NCBI GenBank assembly: GCA_002104895.1
Contig: MCFG01000308.1
Coordinates: 1-64,000 of the forward strand
DNA length: 64,000 bases
Reading direction: 5' to 3'
Source: Anaeromyces robustus
Lineage: Eukaryota; Neocallimastigomycota; Neocallimastigomycetes; Neocallimastigales; Neocallimastigaceae
Shown: piece after piece, positions 25,051 through 36,712 of the stretch
How positions within the stretch are numbered: position 1 is the stretch's first letter
How the letters are laid out: the number at the start of each line of letters is the position of its first letter
Translations under genes and position numbers: made by a program
The notes under the pieces: model-generated
Told to the model about the DNA's origin: nothing
Databases searched by the model: none
The model's input: only the letters and a program-made list of their open reading frames with translations

Positions 25051-25767
25051 TGTAACGGATCGGTAGTTCCAATATTACAATTGACACCAAAATCTGAAGT
25101 AAACACAAACAAAATAAAATTTAAAATAAAAGATACTTATTGCAATATCAGAACACCTTTCCTTTGTTAACCTGAAAGGTCGGTGTCGAGATATATATAT
25201 TAGTAAGATTTAGTTTTAAGTTTTATTTTATTTTTATTTAAAATATGTTTTATTAGAATTTAGTTTTATTAATTATTAAAAATTAATAATAACTAATCTT
25301 TGTAGTATTTCGAACTACTTATGAATTAATTATTACTAATATATATGAAAGTTATTAAAAGAATAAAAGCACAAAGAAAAATATTTTAACTAAAGATTTT
25401 ACACCTATTTATACTTTTTGCGGAAAAATAGTTTTAAAAATAAAAGTTCATAAAAAATAATAAAAATTGCTAGAAACTAAGATATTTTGTTATAAAATGA
25501 ATCTCATAGAAAAATAAAGAAATATTATATAATTTTTTCTTAAAGTTTCTAATTTTATTCCATTTAATTCTATAAAGAAATACAGAAATAAAATACAGAA
25601 ACAAATACAGAATAAAATACAGAAATTTATAATAAATAAATTTAAAATAAAATTTTTATAAAATTTGGAACAAGGTGTGAGTCGAACCCAGAGTGTTCGC
25701 CCAGATGGTCATAGTTACTAACCACTAGACCATGGTTACTATTTTACTAATTGAGGGATTCGTTACA
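25051..25767 (-). repeat. Family-A LTR, 3' LTR (subfamily A2)
   Basis: 717 bp; ends TGTAACG/CGTTACA. On the - strand it holds the tRNA-like module (complement of about 25680-25740), TATAAATA, GTGCTTTTAT and a U5 block CGACACCGACC. The CGACACC variant defines subfamily A2, shared with 29484, 32640 and 61279; A1 has CGACGCC. Confidence 0.9.
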
Positions 25768-26084
25768 TGGTCCTCCTTCAGGATTCGGATACCAGACGAA
25801 TCTTAAAACTAGGCTAAACTATACTAAGAAAATTTTAACTAAATTTTAACTATACTATATAGGTGTAAAAATAATATAATTTGATATTAATAAAAATACA
25901 TGAATATTAATTAAAATACATGAATATTAATAAAGTTTATATGATATTGATAATATTATGACTAAACTAAACTAAGCTAAGATTTTAAACTAATAATAAT
26001 AACAATAAGTTTGATATTGATAAAGAATAAAATATTGATAAAATAAATTTAATAGTTGAGATTCATTATTTAAGTTTTTCTTTT

Positions 26085-27923
26085 TCATTTTGGTTTATTT
26101 TTAACAAAGTAACAGAGTAAGTTTTCAGGTGGTTTATCTTCATAAGGGAGATATGCATCAAGTTTAAATTCTTTAAATTTGTTGTTTTGCTTTCTTTTGT
26201 ATTTAATTGATTTTGAATTACTGATTGCAAAGAATGAGGAGTTGTTAATAATTTCTTTTGAATTTGCTAAGAAAAAATTTTGACATGTAGAATATTTATT
26301 TGATTTTGAATAAAAATATGAATTTGATTTATTTTTATCATTCACACTCTCCTTCGAAAAGATTGGATTATTGGGTTTTGAAAAATTAATATTTTGAATA
26401 GGTTGATTTGAAGAATTTGATTTTGAGCAAGAATAAGGATTGCCAGAGGAAACAGATTGATTACCAGATTTCAGATTATTACAAGAATTATTATTAAAAG
26501 AATCGTTACTAAGATTAACAGAGTTAGAAACATAAGTTGGTTTATTATTATTTTTCAAAGGTTGTGAATTACTTGATTTTGTACGTTCTGAGTGGAAACA
26601 AGAAGTATTACAAGAAGGTTTATTGCCAGAGTGATTATCAAGATTATTATTATTTTTAGAATGAGGTTTACAAGATTTATCAGATTTTGTATTTTGAGAA
26701 TTCGTCACGAATGAATTTGGGAGTATTAAACAATTTGAAAGACAGTAATTTGAATTGAAAGTTATTTCTTTAGTTGTAAAATTGATAGAGGGATTGTGAG
26801 TTACGAGCCAATCTATTCCAAGAATACCACAATACGAAGGTAGATCCACAATATAGAATTCTGTTTTACAAAGGTGATTTTTATATTTCAACGAGATGGG
26901 AAACGTTTTACCAAAAATTGTTTGATTTCCGGCTACTCCAGAAACGGCAGGAAAAGTAGAATCAGAATCAAAAGGAATATTGTTTTCTTTAGCAAAGTGT
27001 ATATCCATAAGATTTAATTGAGAACCTGAATCGATGAGTAGTTTAGCATTGCAAGAAGAGTTTAAAGTTTGTAGATTGAATTCGGCAACTGGAGCATTCA
27101 AAGATGGATCATCAGAAAGTCTAGGTCTTGATTTTGGTTTGGATTCTGGATTAGAAATAAAAGCATTGCTGGAGGAGGGTTTATTATCATCTTCATTCAC
27201 TTTATTCTTTAAAGGGCAATTATTAACTTGATGATTTTTTGATCCACAGTAGAAACAAAGATGTTCTTTTCTTCTTCTTTCTTTTTCTTCACGAGTTATT
27301 GTTTCATTAGATTTATTCGAAGCAAATTGAAAAGAGTTAGTATGACGACCAAAAGAATGATTACTTGAATTATTTGATTTAAAATATTGATTATGCGTAG
27401 AAAGTCTTAAATCTATACGAGAAGCTATGGTTTGAAGAGAGAATAAGGATTGTGGCCCAGGAAACATTTCTAAGATTCTGGTTGCAATATTGTCGTTTAA
27501 TCCTGCGAGAAAAGCATCCATTTTAGCAGCTTCATTCCAAGAAGAGTCATCTGCGTATTTATTGAACTCCAGGATGTAGCTTCTTACATCTCCAAGACGT
27601 CTCTGTTTAATGGTTCTGAGCTTTTGGTTTGCTATGAAGGTTGAATCATAATTTCCAAAGGTAGCTTTAAACTTGGATATAAACGCTTCATAGTCATCTA
27701 AACATGGGTCCACATTTTCAATTAAATTTGCGGCCCAATTCATTGCAGAACCGTAAAGTCTGGAAATGATGTATGCAACCTTGATTGGATCTTCAGAAAA
27801 CTTTTCTGGTTGCAACATGAAGACAAGGTTCATTTTTGCAAGGAAGCCTTTAAAGAAACGACGGTCTCCAGCGAATCCATCTTTGTACATAACGTTTAAA
27901 TTAAGAAAGTTGTCTTCGTTCAT
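26085..27923 (-). CDS. Gag-protease polyprotein with novel C-terminal tail
   Basis: 612 residues, starting MNEDNFLNLN. Residues about 1-200 are a Ty3-type gag (FKGFLAKMNLVFMLQPEK, ISRLYGSAMNWAANLIENVD), which would form the particle shell. A CCHC knuckle C223-C226-H231-C236 binds the RNA. An aspartic protease follows (LLIDSGSQLNLMD, catalytic D298; ILGIDWL), which would mature the particle. The last ~210 residues replace pol: a Ser/Asn/Cys-rich low-complexity region with PVN/NSC words, then a conserved basic and acidic end KYKRKQNNKFKEFK and LDAYLPYEDKPPENLLCYFV. I do not recognise this tail; it is kept in the other gag-protease copies, so it may matter to the element. Confidence 0.88.
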   Translation of the reverse strand: MNEDNFLNLNVMYKDGFAGDRRFFKGFLAKMNLVFMLQPEKFSEDPIKVAYIISRLYGSAMNWAANLIENVDPCLDDYEAFISKFKATFGNYDSTFIANQKLRTIKQRRLGDVRSYILEFNKYADDSSWNEAAKMDAFLAGLNDNIATRILEMFPGPQSLFSLQTIASRIDLRLSTHNQYFKSNNSSNHSFGRHTNSFQFASNKSNETITREEKERRRKEHLCFYCGSKNHQVNNCPLKNKVNEDDNKPSSSNAFISNPESKPKSRPRLSDDPSLNAPVAEFNLQTLNSSCNAKLLIDSGSQLNLMDIHFAKENNIPFDSDSTFPAVSGVAGNQTIFGKTFPISLKYKNHLCKTEFYIVDLPSYCGILGIDWLVTHNPSINFTTKEITFNSNYCLSNCLILPNSFVTNSQNTKSDKSCKPHSKNNNNLDNHSGNKPSCNTSCFHSERTKSSNSQPLKNNNKPTYVSNSVNLSNDSFNNNSCNNLKSGNQSVSSGNPYSCSKSNSSNQPIQNINFSKPNNPIFSKESVNDKNKSNSYFYSKSNKYSTCQNFFLANSKEIINNSSFFAISNSKSIKYKRKQNNKFKEFKLDAYLPYEDKPPENLLCYFVKNKPK

Positions 27924-28450
27924 TTTTATTTGATTAATTTATTATTAGTCTCGACTAGGAATTCAAATTGTTTATTAAGGTAAATTTAAATTTTAATTTC
28001 GCTTTTTATGCCTTACAACTCAAAAATAAACCGGCAAAAGCTACTAACTAGAGGTATATACTAGACCTCGAAATAAATATTAAAACTATATAATTAAAGT
28101 CGCTTCACCTTCACGACCAACCTCCAGCCTTCGGTGACTGAAGTTCCTTATTTGCCAGAGCTTACGAAGGTATTGAACTTGAACGTCCGATATTGCAGTG
28201 CTTTTTATCACACAACAATTCCTTCCCCCAAGAAAGCGTGCTTTTCACACTACCCACTTTTATCAATACCTAAGTAACTAATTGACTATAGTTTCTTAAC
28301 CTACTAGAAACTAGTTACTTACGCCAAACACTCTGTATATGAGCTCTAAACGCTCCTAGTATATTTTATAAATAATTTACCTTAAAAATTAATAAATATT
28401 TGATTACACAGAAGTTTACAAAGATGTTTTTCTTTTAATAATTTTTTCTA

Positions 28451-28539
28451 TTTCACACTGCTGTTCTTTCAGTTTATCAACTTACTCGAGCTGAATGTAG
28501 GACTTACGTCTGAGCCTACCAGCGAGGGCCAATGTGAAA
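28451..28539 (-). ncRNA. Conserved leader RNA fold, copy 2
   Basis: Same fold as 13706-13794 on the other strand, with the outer stem TTTCACATTG / CAGTGTGAAA. It lies about 530 nt upstream of the gag ATG. The second fold (GAGGT / ACCTC hairpin) follows in the same leader near 28050-28075. Confidence 0.65.
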
Positions 28540-28676
28540 CTCGAAATTTAATTATAAAAAGAAAAAAGACAGTATAAAAATAAGGATCCTCAGAATGATT
28601 CTCCTTATTAAAAATTTTATTAAATTTATAAAAATTTTTTTTTTTTTTTTTTTTTTTTTAAACTATATAACAAAAA

Positions 28677-28707
<31 letters not shown>

Positions 28708-29483
28708 AAAATAATTTAATTTATCTATTCTATAATTTATTCATTCACTTAATTTTTTATAATAATTTATTTAATTTATTAATATTCATTCACTTAATTT
28801 AATTTATTTAATTTTTTTAATTTAATTTTATTAATTTTCCGAAAATATTACTGGCAAGGTAGTACAAAATCTTTTTCAAATGCTATGGGGTACACTATTT
28901 TTATCTTTGGGTAGTACAAGGAAAATTTTTCAAAATGTTACACAAGGAAAATTTTTTAACTATTCTAGGGTGGTACAAAATTTTCTATAACTAAGGTTTC
29001 TAAGTAATTCAAAGGTAATCCAAGGTAGAGTAGCTAAGACTAAGGAGAGAAACTAGGTTAAACTAAGGACGGGTGGAATCTGGGTGCTTTATTTTTTTAC
29101 TTTATCAAGAAAAATTTTTATTCGAGAAGGATACTTGATAGGATGGATACTAGAATTATTCAAGAAAAGTAGACAAAGGGTAAACAAGAAGTAGACAAGA
29201 CTAAGACAAGACTAAAAACTAAGGATTATACAAGGTAGATAACTGGTAATCAAAAACTAGGATAGAAGTATTCAAGGGATTAGGAGATTATTACTAGAAC
29301 AGGTAGTATCCAGAGGCTAAGAAAAGTAGTATTCTAAGATTAAAATTAAAGGAGGTAGTATCCAAAGGTAGACCTAAAAGGCGGTAGAATCCAATAAAAG
29401 GTAGAAACTAAAAATTGGTAGCAGATTCCAAAATTTTCGACACTAAGGTTCCAGGCGGTGTTTCTTTTGTTGGGTGCTTTTAT

Positions 29484-30200
29484 TGTAACGGAACGGTAGT
29501 TCCAATATTACAATTGACACCAAAATCTGAAGTAAACACAAACAAAATAAAATTTAAAATAAAAGATACTTATTGCAATATCAGAACACCTTTCCTTTGT
29601 TAACCTGAAAGGTCGGTGTCGAGATATATATATTAGTAAGATTTAGTTTTAAGTTTTATTTTATTTTTATTTAAAATATATTTTATTAGAATTTAGTTTT
29701 ATTAATTATTAAAAATTAATAATAACTAATCTTTGTAGTATTTCGAACTACTTATGAATTAATTATTACTAATATAAATAAAAGTTATTAAAAGAATAAA
29801 AGCACAAAGAAAAATATTTTAACTAAAAGTTTTACACCTATTTATACTTTTTGCGGAAAAATAGTTTTAAAAATAAAAGTTCATAAAAAATAATAAAAAT
29901 TGCTAGAAACTAAGATATTTTGTTATAAAATGAATCTCATAGAAAAATAAAGAAATATTATATAATTTTTTCTTAAAGTTTCTAATTCTATTCCATGTAA
30001 TTCTATAAAGAAATACAGAAATAAAATACAGAAACAAATACAGAATAAAATACAGAAATTTATAATAAATAAATTTAAAATAAAATTTTTATAAAATTTG
30101 GAACAAGGTGTGAGTCGAACCCAGAGTGTTCGCCCAGATGGTCATAGTTACTAACCACTAGACCATGGTTACTATTTTACTAGTTGAGGGATTCGTTACA
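29484..30200 (-). repeat. Family-A LTR, 5' LTR (subfamily A2)
   Basis: 717 bp. The bases next to it inside the element (29483-29474, read ATAAAAGCAC on the - strand) are perfectly complementary to GTGCTTTTAT within the LTR, the expected self-priming arrangement. Confidence 0.9.
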
Positions 30201-30733
30201 ATTATAATAATTTTTTATTAATATTTAAATAATTAAAATTTTTTATTTAAATTTAATAACAATTACACCTTTCAAAATTTAAGAAATTTTGAAGTATTTT
30301 TATATTTTTTCATAATTATATTTATTATATATTATACTAATTTATTTATATTTAATTTCTATTTATTTACGGACTATCTAACTAACTAAACTTTATTATT
30401 TAATAAATTTATTTATTATTTCTAAAAATAGAAATTTTGAATTAACTATTAAAACTAAGACTAAATAATTTTAATTGAGTTCATTTATTATTTATTTATT
30501 ATTCTAATATTAATAATATATTTATTATATATTTTAAATTTAAAAACAATGAAAAATTTTATAAATTAAAAAAATTAAAATTTAGTAATTATTTTGTTTC
30601 GAACTTTATTTAATTGATTTAAATTATTGTTTCACAATAATTTTACAGAATTATTTTATGTAATTTTAATCACTACGTATAGTGGCTTAAACTATATTTA
30701 AGAATTTTACGCTGTGGCGTTAAATATCTTTAC
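30201..30733. other. AT-rich stretch without recognised features
   Basis: No coding or repeat signature recognised, apart from short AT motifs. It may be eroded element sequence between the A LTR and the integrase scrap. Confidence 0.4.
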
Positions 30734-30809
30734 AATATCATTGGACCACTACCAGTAACACAAAAAGGTAACCAATACATTATAGTAATTGTGGACTACT
30801 TTACTAAAT
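30734..30809 (+). pseudogene. Ty3/gypsy integrase core scrap
   Basis: Reads NIIGPLPVTQKGNQYIIVIV and DYFTKW, the start of the gypsy integrase catalytic core. It is cut on the right by the MULE at 30810 and fades to the left. Fossil fragment. Confidence 0.75.
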
Positions 30810-32121
30810 GGGAATGTGGTGCATTTCGGAATCGTGCATTTCGGAATTGTGCATTTCGGAATCTGTGGCGTATGAAATTTTATATATTAAATAAATGAAT
30901 AAATAAATAAATAATAATTAAAAATTATAATTAATAATTACAAATTAAAAAATGAAATAAAATGAAATAAAAATAATTAAAAAAATTATAATAAAATCAA
31001 AGAATTGAAAAAAAAAAATACAAAAAAATACAAAAAAAATTTAAAAAAGAAAGATTCAAGTTATTCATTAACTTTTACAAACAAACAAAAATCATATTTT
31101 TTCAAAGTCTTTTATTTTATTTAATATTTTATAATATTTTTCATTTATATTTAAAATTATTTATATAAATATTTTAATTTATTTTATTATTAAATTGTAA
31201 TAATAATAACTAAAATTTTAATAAAATAATAAAAAATAAAAAAATATTTATTTAATGATTTTTTAAACATAATTGATATTATTATTTTTATAAATAAGAT
31301 TGACATTGATATTGATAATATTTTTATACTAAAAATTTTGATATTGATATTAATTATATTTTAATTATAGTTAAATAGATAAGTTTTAGATATAATTTAG
31401 CTAAAAACTAGCTAAAAAAATCTTAAAGTAATTTTTATTTCCTTATATTGTTACAAGAACAATAATTAAGCATAACATATAATTTAAAAAGGTTAGAAAA
31501 ATACTAATTTATAATAAAAAATTAGTATTTTTTATTATTTAAATCAATTAAGCAATTATACCATAATTCAACAATATCTTTTCTATCATATCCATTATAA
31601 ATATAATCTTTTTCCATATATTTATAATTTTCAATTATATTTTTTATTTCATCAGTTTTTCTAATTATTTTTTGTTTTTTTCTCCAGATTCCATTAATTC
31701 TCCTTTCGTAATCATTGTAGGATAAGGATTCTTCTTTTTTTAATATATAAATTAATTTAAAAAAATGAAGGTTTTTTTGGAAATAAATTATTTAAGTAAT
31801 TATTAAAATATTCTGAAGCATTATTTGTTATATGCTCCATATTCTTATAATAATTCCAATAATTAGTATTATATTTATGTAAATAATTATTTTTAAAATA
31901 TAATAGTTTTATTTATTTAATGATAACAGAACAAGTCCTTTTTTATATACAATTTTTAACAAAATATTATTTAAAAGATTATTAATAAAATAATATTTAA
32001 TTTTATTTAATTATTTATGTATTTATTTATTTATTTATTTATTTTTGATAAATGTGGCTATAAAATATTTTATCATTAAGCCACATACAATAATGTACGA
32101 TTCCGAAATGCACTTCTCCCA
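30810..32121. mobile_element. Mutator-like (MULE) DNA transposon, degraded
   Basis: 1312 bp with GGGA..TCCC ends. The left end holds three tandem GTGCATTTCGGAAT units (about 30819-30862); the right end holds one in inverted orientation (GCATTTCGGAATCG, complement of about 32099-32112). Flanks TACTAAAT (30802-30809) and ACTAAAAT (32122-32129) may be a decayed duplication. Inside, on the - strand, is a transposase relic. It lies between a gypsy scrap and a copia copy. Confidence 0.6.
31522..31880 (-). pseudogene. MULE transposase C-terminal relic
   Basis: On the - strand reads HITNNASEYFNNYLNNLF, then KPSFF, and after a one-base shift at a seven-T run (near 31770) LIYILKKEESLSYNDYERR, NGIWRKK, up to a TAA at 31524-31522. 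The TNN..E.FN..LN pattern is the usual context near the end of the MULE transposase catalytic domain. The rest of the gene is missing, so the element cannot move itself. Confidence 0.5.
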
Positions 32122-34977
32122 CTAAAATCGACGGCTTGGCCATTTTTATACGGAAGATTTAAAGAATTATTTAAAATTACATAATATTAAAGAAAATTTT
32201 TGCAATGAATGTAAAATTGCAAAGATGAAAAGAAATCCACATAATAAAATAACACCAAAAGCCAATGAAGTACTAGAAATTATCCACTCTGATATTATAG
32301 GACCAGTAAAGGAATCTTATACTGGGAAAAAGTATATATTAACCATCATTGATGAATATAGTAGAAAATGTTGGTTATATTTACTTAAAAATAAATCAGA
32401 AGCAGTGGATATTATCATACATGCATTTAAATTACTAAATAATAATAATAAGAATAGGAAAATAAAAATTTTTAAATCAGATATGGGAAGGGAATACAAT
32501 AATAAGAAAATTAATGATTTTTGTAACGAATTTGGTATATCAAAAGTATATTCACCTCCCTATAATTCAGAAAATAATGGTTTAGAAGAAAGATATAATC
32601 AAACCATTATTTCTTGTACAAAGACTTTGTTATACTGGATGTAACGGAACGGTAGTTCCAATATTACAATTGACACCAAGATTTGAAGTAAACACAAACA
32701 AAATAAAATATAAAAGATACTTGTTGCAATATCAGAACACCTTTCCTTTATTAACCCGAAAGGTCGGTGTCGAGATATATATATTAGTAAGATTTAAGTT
32801 TAAGTTTTATTTTATTTTTTATTTAAAATATGTTTTATTAGAATATAGTTTTATTAATTATTAAAAATTAATAATAACTAACCTTTGTAGTGTTTCGAAC
32901 TACTTATGAATTAATTATTACTAATATATATGAAAGTTATTAAAAGAATAAAAGCACAAAGAAAATATTTTGACTAAAAGTTTTACACCTATTTATACTT
33001 TTTGCGGAAAAATAGTTTTAAAAATAAAAGTTCATAAAAAATAATAAAAATTGCTAGAAACTAAGATATTTTGATATAAAATGAATCTCATAGAAAAATA
33101 AAGAAATATTATATAATTTTTTCTTAAAGTTTCTAATTTTATTCCATGTAATTCTATAAAGAAATACAGAAATAAAATACAGAAACAAATACAGAATAAA
33201 ATACAGAAATTTATAATAAATAAATTTAAAATAAAATTTTTATAATATTTGGAACAAGTGTGAGTCGAACCTAGAGTGTTCGCCCAGATGGTTATCATTT
33301 TACTAATTGTGAGATTCGTTACACTGGAGTGGTTTAAGTGAAAATTTTTGGGATTTCGCGATCATTTATGCAAATTATATTTATAATAAAATCCCACACT
33401 CTAGTATAAACAATAAAATACCTGATGAAATATTTTCAGGTAATAAAACAAATGTTAACCATATAAAAGTTTTTGGTCGCTTAACTTATAAAAATTATGA
33501 GCAACGCAAAAATAAATTTTCACCAAATGCAAAGAAAGGTATCTTTCTTGGATTTAGTAAAAAGTCTAATTGCTATATTATTATGGATTATAATAACTTT
33601 AAATTACATAAAGTAAGAGAAATATATTGTTTGGAGGATACTCCATCCAATTTAAAATTAAATAACTTCACTAACATCAACGATAACGATCATAATTTAT
33701 TCTCATACAATATAAATATTAATTTAGATTCAAATAATAACATTAAAGAAAATTTAAGCAATAATATTTCACAAAATAATAACAATAAACAAATAAACAT
33801 TAATAAAAATAATGAAAACGCGACAAATTTTTCAGAAGAAAGTAGTCATTATTCTTCAGCAATTTCTTCTGAAGGCGAAGATGATGGACTAATAAATAAT
33901 ATAGATCCTGAATGTTCTTTTAAAGAGGATCAAAACGATATAAATAACAACAAAAGTTATAATACAAATCCAAAAGATATTGCTACTCAAAGTAGCTCCA
34001 AAAATTTAGATTCTGAAATTTCAAAAAATAAAAATCAAATTTTTGATAAAAAAATTTTTGATGAAAAAAATTTTATTAATAAAAATTTTTCAAATTTTGA
34101 AATAAAAAATAATAATTCAATTAAAAATAATTTTAATGAAATTAACACAGACAAAACCTTATTTAATAATAAATTTGATGAATATGAAAATTTACATAAT
34201 AATATATTAAATAATAATAAAAATGAAAATTTAATTAATGAAAATTTTTATAATAATAATTTTGAACACAATAATATTAATAATTCAAATATTAATGAAC
34301 AAATTAATAATAATAAGGTTTTTAATATAAAAGATAATATAAATAACAATATTAACAATAAAAATTTTTCTAATAATGATAATTTTTAATACAAATAATT
34401 TAAATAACAATTCAAATAATATATTGCAGAATAATAATAATAATATACAAAATTATAATAAAATTTAGAAAGGATAATTACACCATATGTAAACTAAAAG
34501 TTCACTTTATTATTTAAAAGAAAATCAAAATTTTATTTATAGATAAAAACTCAAAATCTCCAATTTTTATTCCAAGTTACAATAACCAAATTAATTTTAA
34601 TAAATTAAATATTAAAAATAAAATCAATAAAAAAAAATATTAATAAGATATCTCAAGTATCTGAAATTACATATTTGAATTTCAAAAATATCCATTTTTC
34701 AATAAAAAAAAAAAAATAAGTCTACAAATTAAAATATGAAAAGAAATGAAGTCTAAGAAAGTGTCTGATGAAAAAAATTTTTAAATTAAACTACATTAAA
34801 TCTGAAAAAATTCTAGCTGACGTTATGACAAAATGAGTAAATGATAATAAATTAAAATCTTTTGCAAATCAAATTTTCAATACTTAGAAATTTTGATTTG
34901 AGGGGGAGTGTTAAGATTTAAATTTATAACTTTATTTTATTAATCACGTGTAAATAGTATATTTATGTTTTATTAAC
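32122..34977 (+). mobile_element. Copia retrotransposon copy 2: integrase, Asn-rich linker, 3' end; broken
   Basis: Starts inside the GAG-pre-integrase region (RRLGHFYTEDL equivalent, near 32129), followed by the integrase core (HSDIIGPVKESYTGKKYILT and KSDMGREYNN), split by a solo A LTR (32640-33323). The rest of integrase and a long Asn-rich linker follow (to about 34650), then an RNase H tail (SEKILADVMTK near 34800), a polypurine tract TTGAGGGGGAG (34898-34908) and the LTR start TGTTAAGATTT (34909). No RT domain is visible. Very similar to the - copy at 1003-3393. Broken. Confidence 0.85.
32640..33323 (-). repeat. Solo LTR, family A, in copia integrase
   Basis: 684 bp, TGTAACGGAACGG to GATTCGTTACA, flanked by perfect CTGGA duplications (32635-32639 and 33324-33328). 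The uninterrupted copia copy at 1003-3393 has a single CTGGA at the same place, which proves the insertion and gives the empty site. Confidence 0.95.
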
Positions 34978-35078
34978 GGGAGTATTGCATTTCGACATAA
35001 TCTATGTTTGATGGTTTTTTAATGTATTACAATGTGGCTTATAAAAATAATAAATAAGATTAATATATAAATGAATAA

Positions 35079-35125
<47 letters not shown>

Positions 35126-36322
35126 ATATAGAATTTAATCTTGACCTTAAAATTTAAATTTAACCTTTGTATTTTATACTCTTTTTGGTATATTAGTCAG
35201 TTTATTGTTACTTAAAAATTACATTAAAATAAAAAAATATATATGTAATAAAAAAAATTATAATCATACCATACATTTTTTTATTATTTCTCGTATTTTA
35301 AATAAACAATAATATTATTATAAATATTAAACAATTTCACTTTGCTTGATTAATATTATTTATATTTAAAATTTTAACTTTGAAGTTGATTTATTGAAAG
35401 ATAAATAAATAGTATAAATTAAAATTGACTTCAATATAATTTAAATATTTTTTATAATCATCTCTATAGCTATTTTTATTATATATATATAATTAAAATA
35501 GCTATAAGGATATAATAATTTTTAATAAAATTATTAAGTAATAAGAGTGATATTGTAAATTAAAAATAATAATATTCTTTTAAAATTATTGTAATATATA
35601 TTTATAATTCAAATATTTGAATTATAAATATGAAGTTTATATTTCATTTAAATAAATATATTAATAATATTACTTCATAATTTAAATAAAAATAGAAATA
35701 TCAATAAAAAAAGATGTTGTTATAACAAAATTTTTACTTCCAAGTTAACTGAACAATTATATAAATTTTATATTAGATTTTTAAATTCATATAATATATT
35801 TTATTTTATTTTATTTTATTTTATTTTATTTTATTTTATTTTATTTTATTTTATTTTATTTTATTTTATTTTATTTTATTTTATTTTACTTTACTTTATT
35901 TTATATGTACTTGTAACTTATTCTTCTTTACTATTTATTTTATTTTATTTTATTTTATTTTATTTTTTAACAATAAATAAATAAATATCAAAAAAAAAAT
36001 ATGATATATAATAGTATATATATTAAAATATTTAGTAATAAAATATAGATTTTATTACTAATTAATTAAAGAATTGAAATTAAAAAAAATAAAATATAAT
36101 AAAATTTATTTATTTATTTATTTATTTATATATTTATTTATTTATTTATTTATTATTTTTTTTTAATTTTTATTTTATTCTTTTAATGGTGAAAATACTA
36201 TAAATAAAAATATACGTTGAAAAAGTGGCGTATTACATATTTTGTATTTATATTACAGAAATTTATGTCAATCATACATAAATTATGTCGAAATGCAACT
36301 CTCCCGAAATGCCCCACATCCC
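34978..36322. mobile_element. Non-autonomous TIR element (MULE-like MITE) in the copia LTR
   Basis: 1345 bp with a perfect 10-bp target duplication TTTTATTAAC (34968-34977, 36323-36332). The left end GGGAGTATTGCATTTCGAC is matched, inverted, by GGGAGAGTTGCATTTCGAC at about 36303, with matching flanks for about 35 bp. The right end adds an extra GGGA..GCATTTCG unit (36304-36322). There is no ORF; the interior has an AAAT run (35078-35125) and a TTTTA run (35793-35960). The duplication length and GGGA ends fit Mutator-like elements. Confidence 0.75.
35793..35960. repeat. TTTTA pentanucleotide microsatellite
   Basis: More than 25 TTTTA units, interrupted around 35885-35935 by a short non-repeat stretch. 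Lies inside the TIR element. Confidence 0.9.
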
Positions 36323-36544
36323 TTTTATTAACATTATTTATGTAAATATCTTAAATTCATGTAATCATTATATTTTATGTATTATACATTATTTTATGTA
36401 AAGTCATGTATTCACATGATATATTCTATTTTATGTTTTCACCTGACAATAATTTTATTCTTTGAAAAAGTTGTTTTTAATTCTTTCATATTAAATAAAT
36501 GTATTAATTATTAAATAAATAAATTATATAAACAAAATAAATTA

Positions 36545-36712
36545 ACAATTTTTATTAAATTATATATTATTTTATTTCATAACGTGGCTTTCATAATTTG
36601 TGTTAAAAAAAATTTCATTTTTTAATTTATTTTTTATGTGCCTCATTGTAAAAATTTAATATGCGCCCCATATCATATTACGAAATGCAACATTGCGAAA
36701 CGCAATACATTC
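36545..36712. repeat. Single arm of a MULE-like foldback element
   Basis: Contains CATAACGTGGCTTTCATAA, GCGCCCCATATCATATTACG and CGAAATGCAACATTGCGAAA. It is an inverted match of about 165 bp to the left arm of the foldback at 42524. The outer end faces right; its partner arm is not in place to the left. Confidence 0.6.

Larger units (their letters stand above)
25051..30200 (-). mobile_element. Family-A gag-protease retroelement with both LTRs
   Basis: About 5.15 kb. 5' LTR 30200-29484, leader with RNA folds (29483-27924), one gag-protease ORF (27923-26085), 3' untranslated region, polypurine tract and 3' LTR 25767-25051. It has no RT, RNase H or integrase, so it could move only with enzymes supplied by a relative. 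LTRs are equal in length (717 bp) and differ at roughly ten places by eye, so it is fairly young. The element looks whole for its type. The flanks do not match as a 5-bp duplication (ATAGA left, ATTAT right), which suggests later recombination or loss of one flank. Confidence 0.88.
34909..36540 (+). repeat. Copia 3' LTR, split by a TIR element
   Basis: Starts TGTTAAG straight after the polypurine tract; 34909-34977 and 36323-about 36540 are its two parts. The right part has ATTATTTTATGTAAAGTC-type sequence, but the LTR end is uncertain because only one LTR is in the window. Confidence 0.55.
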
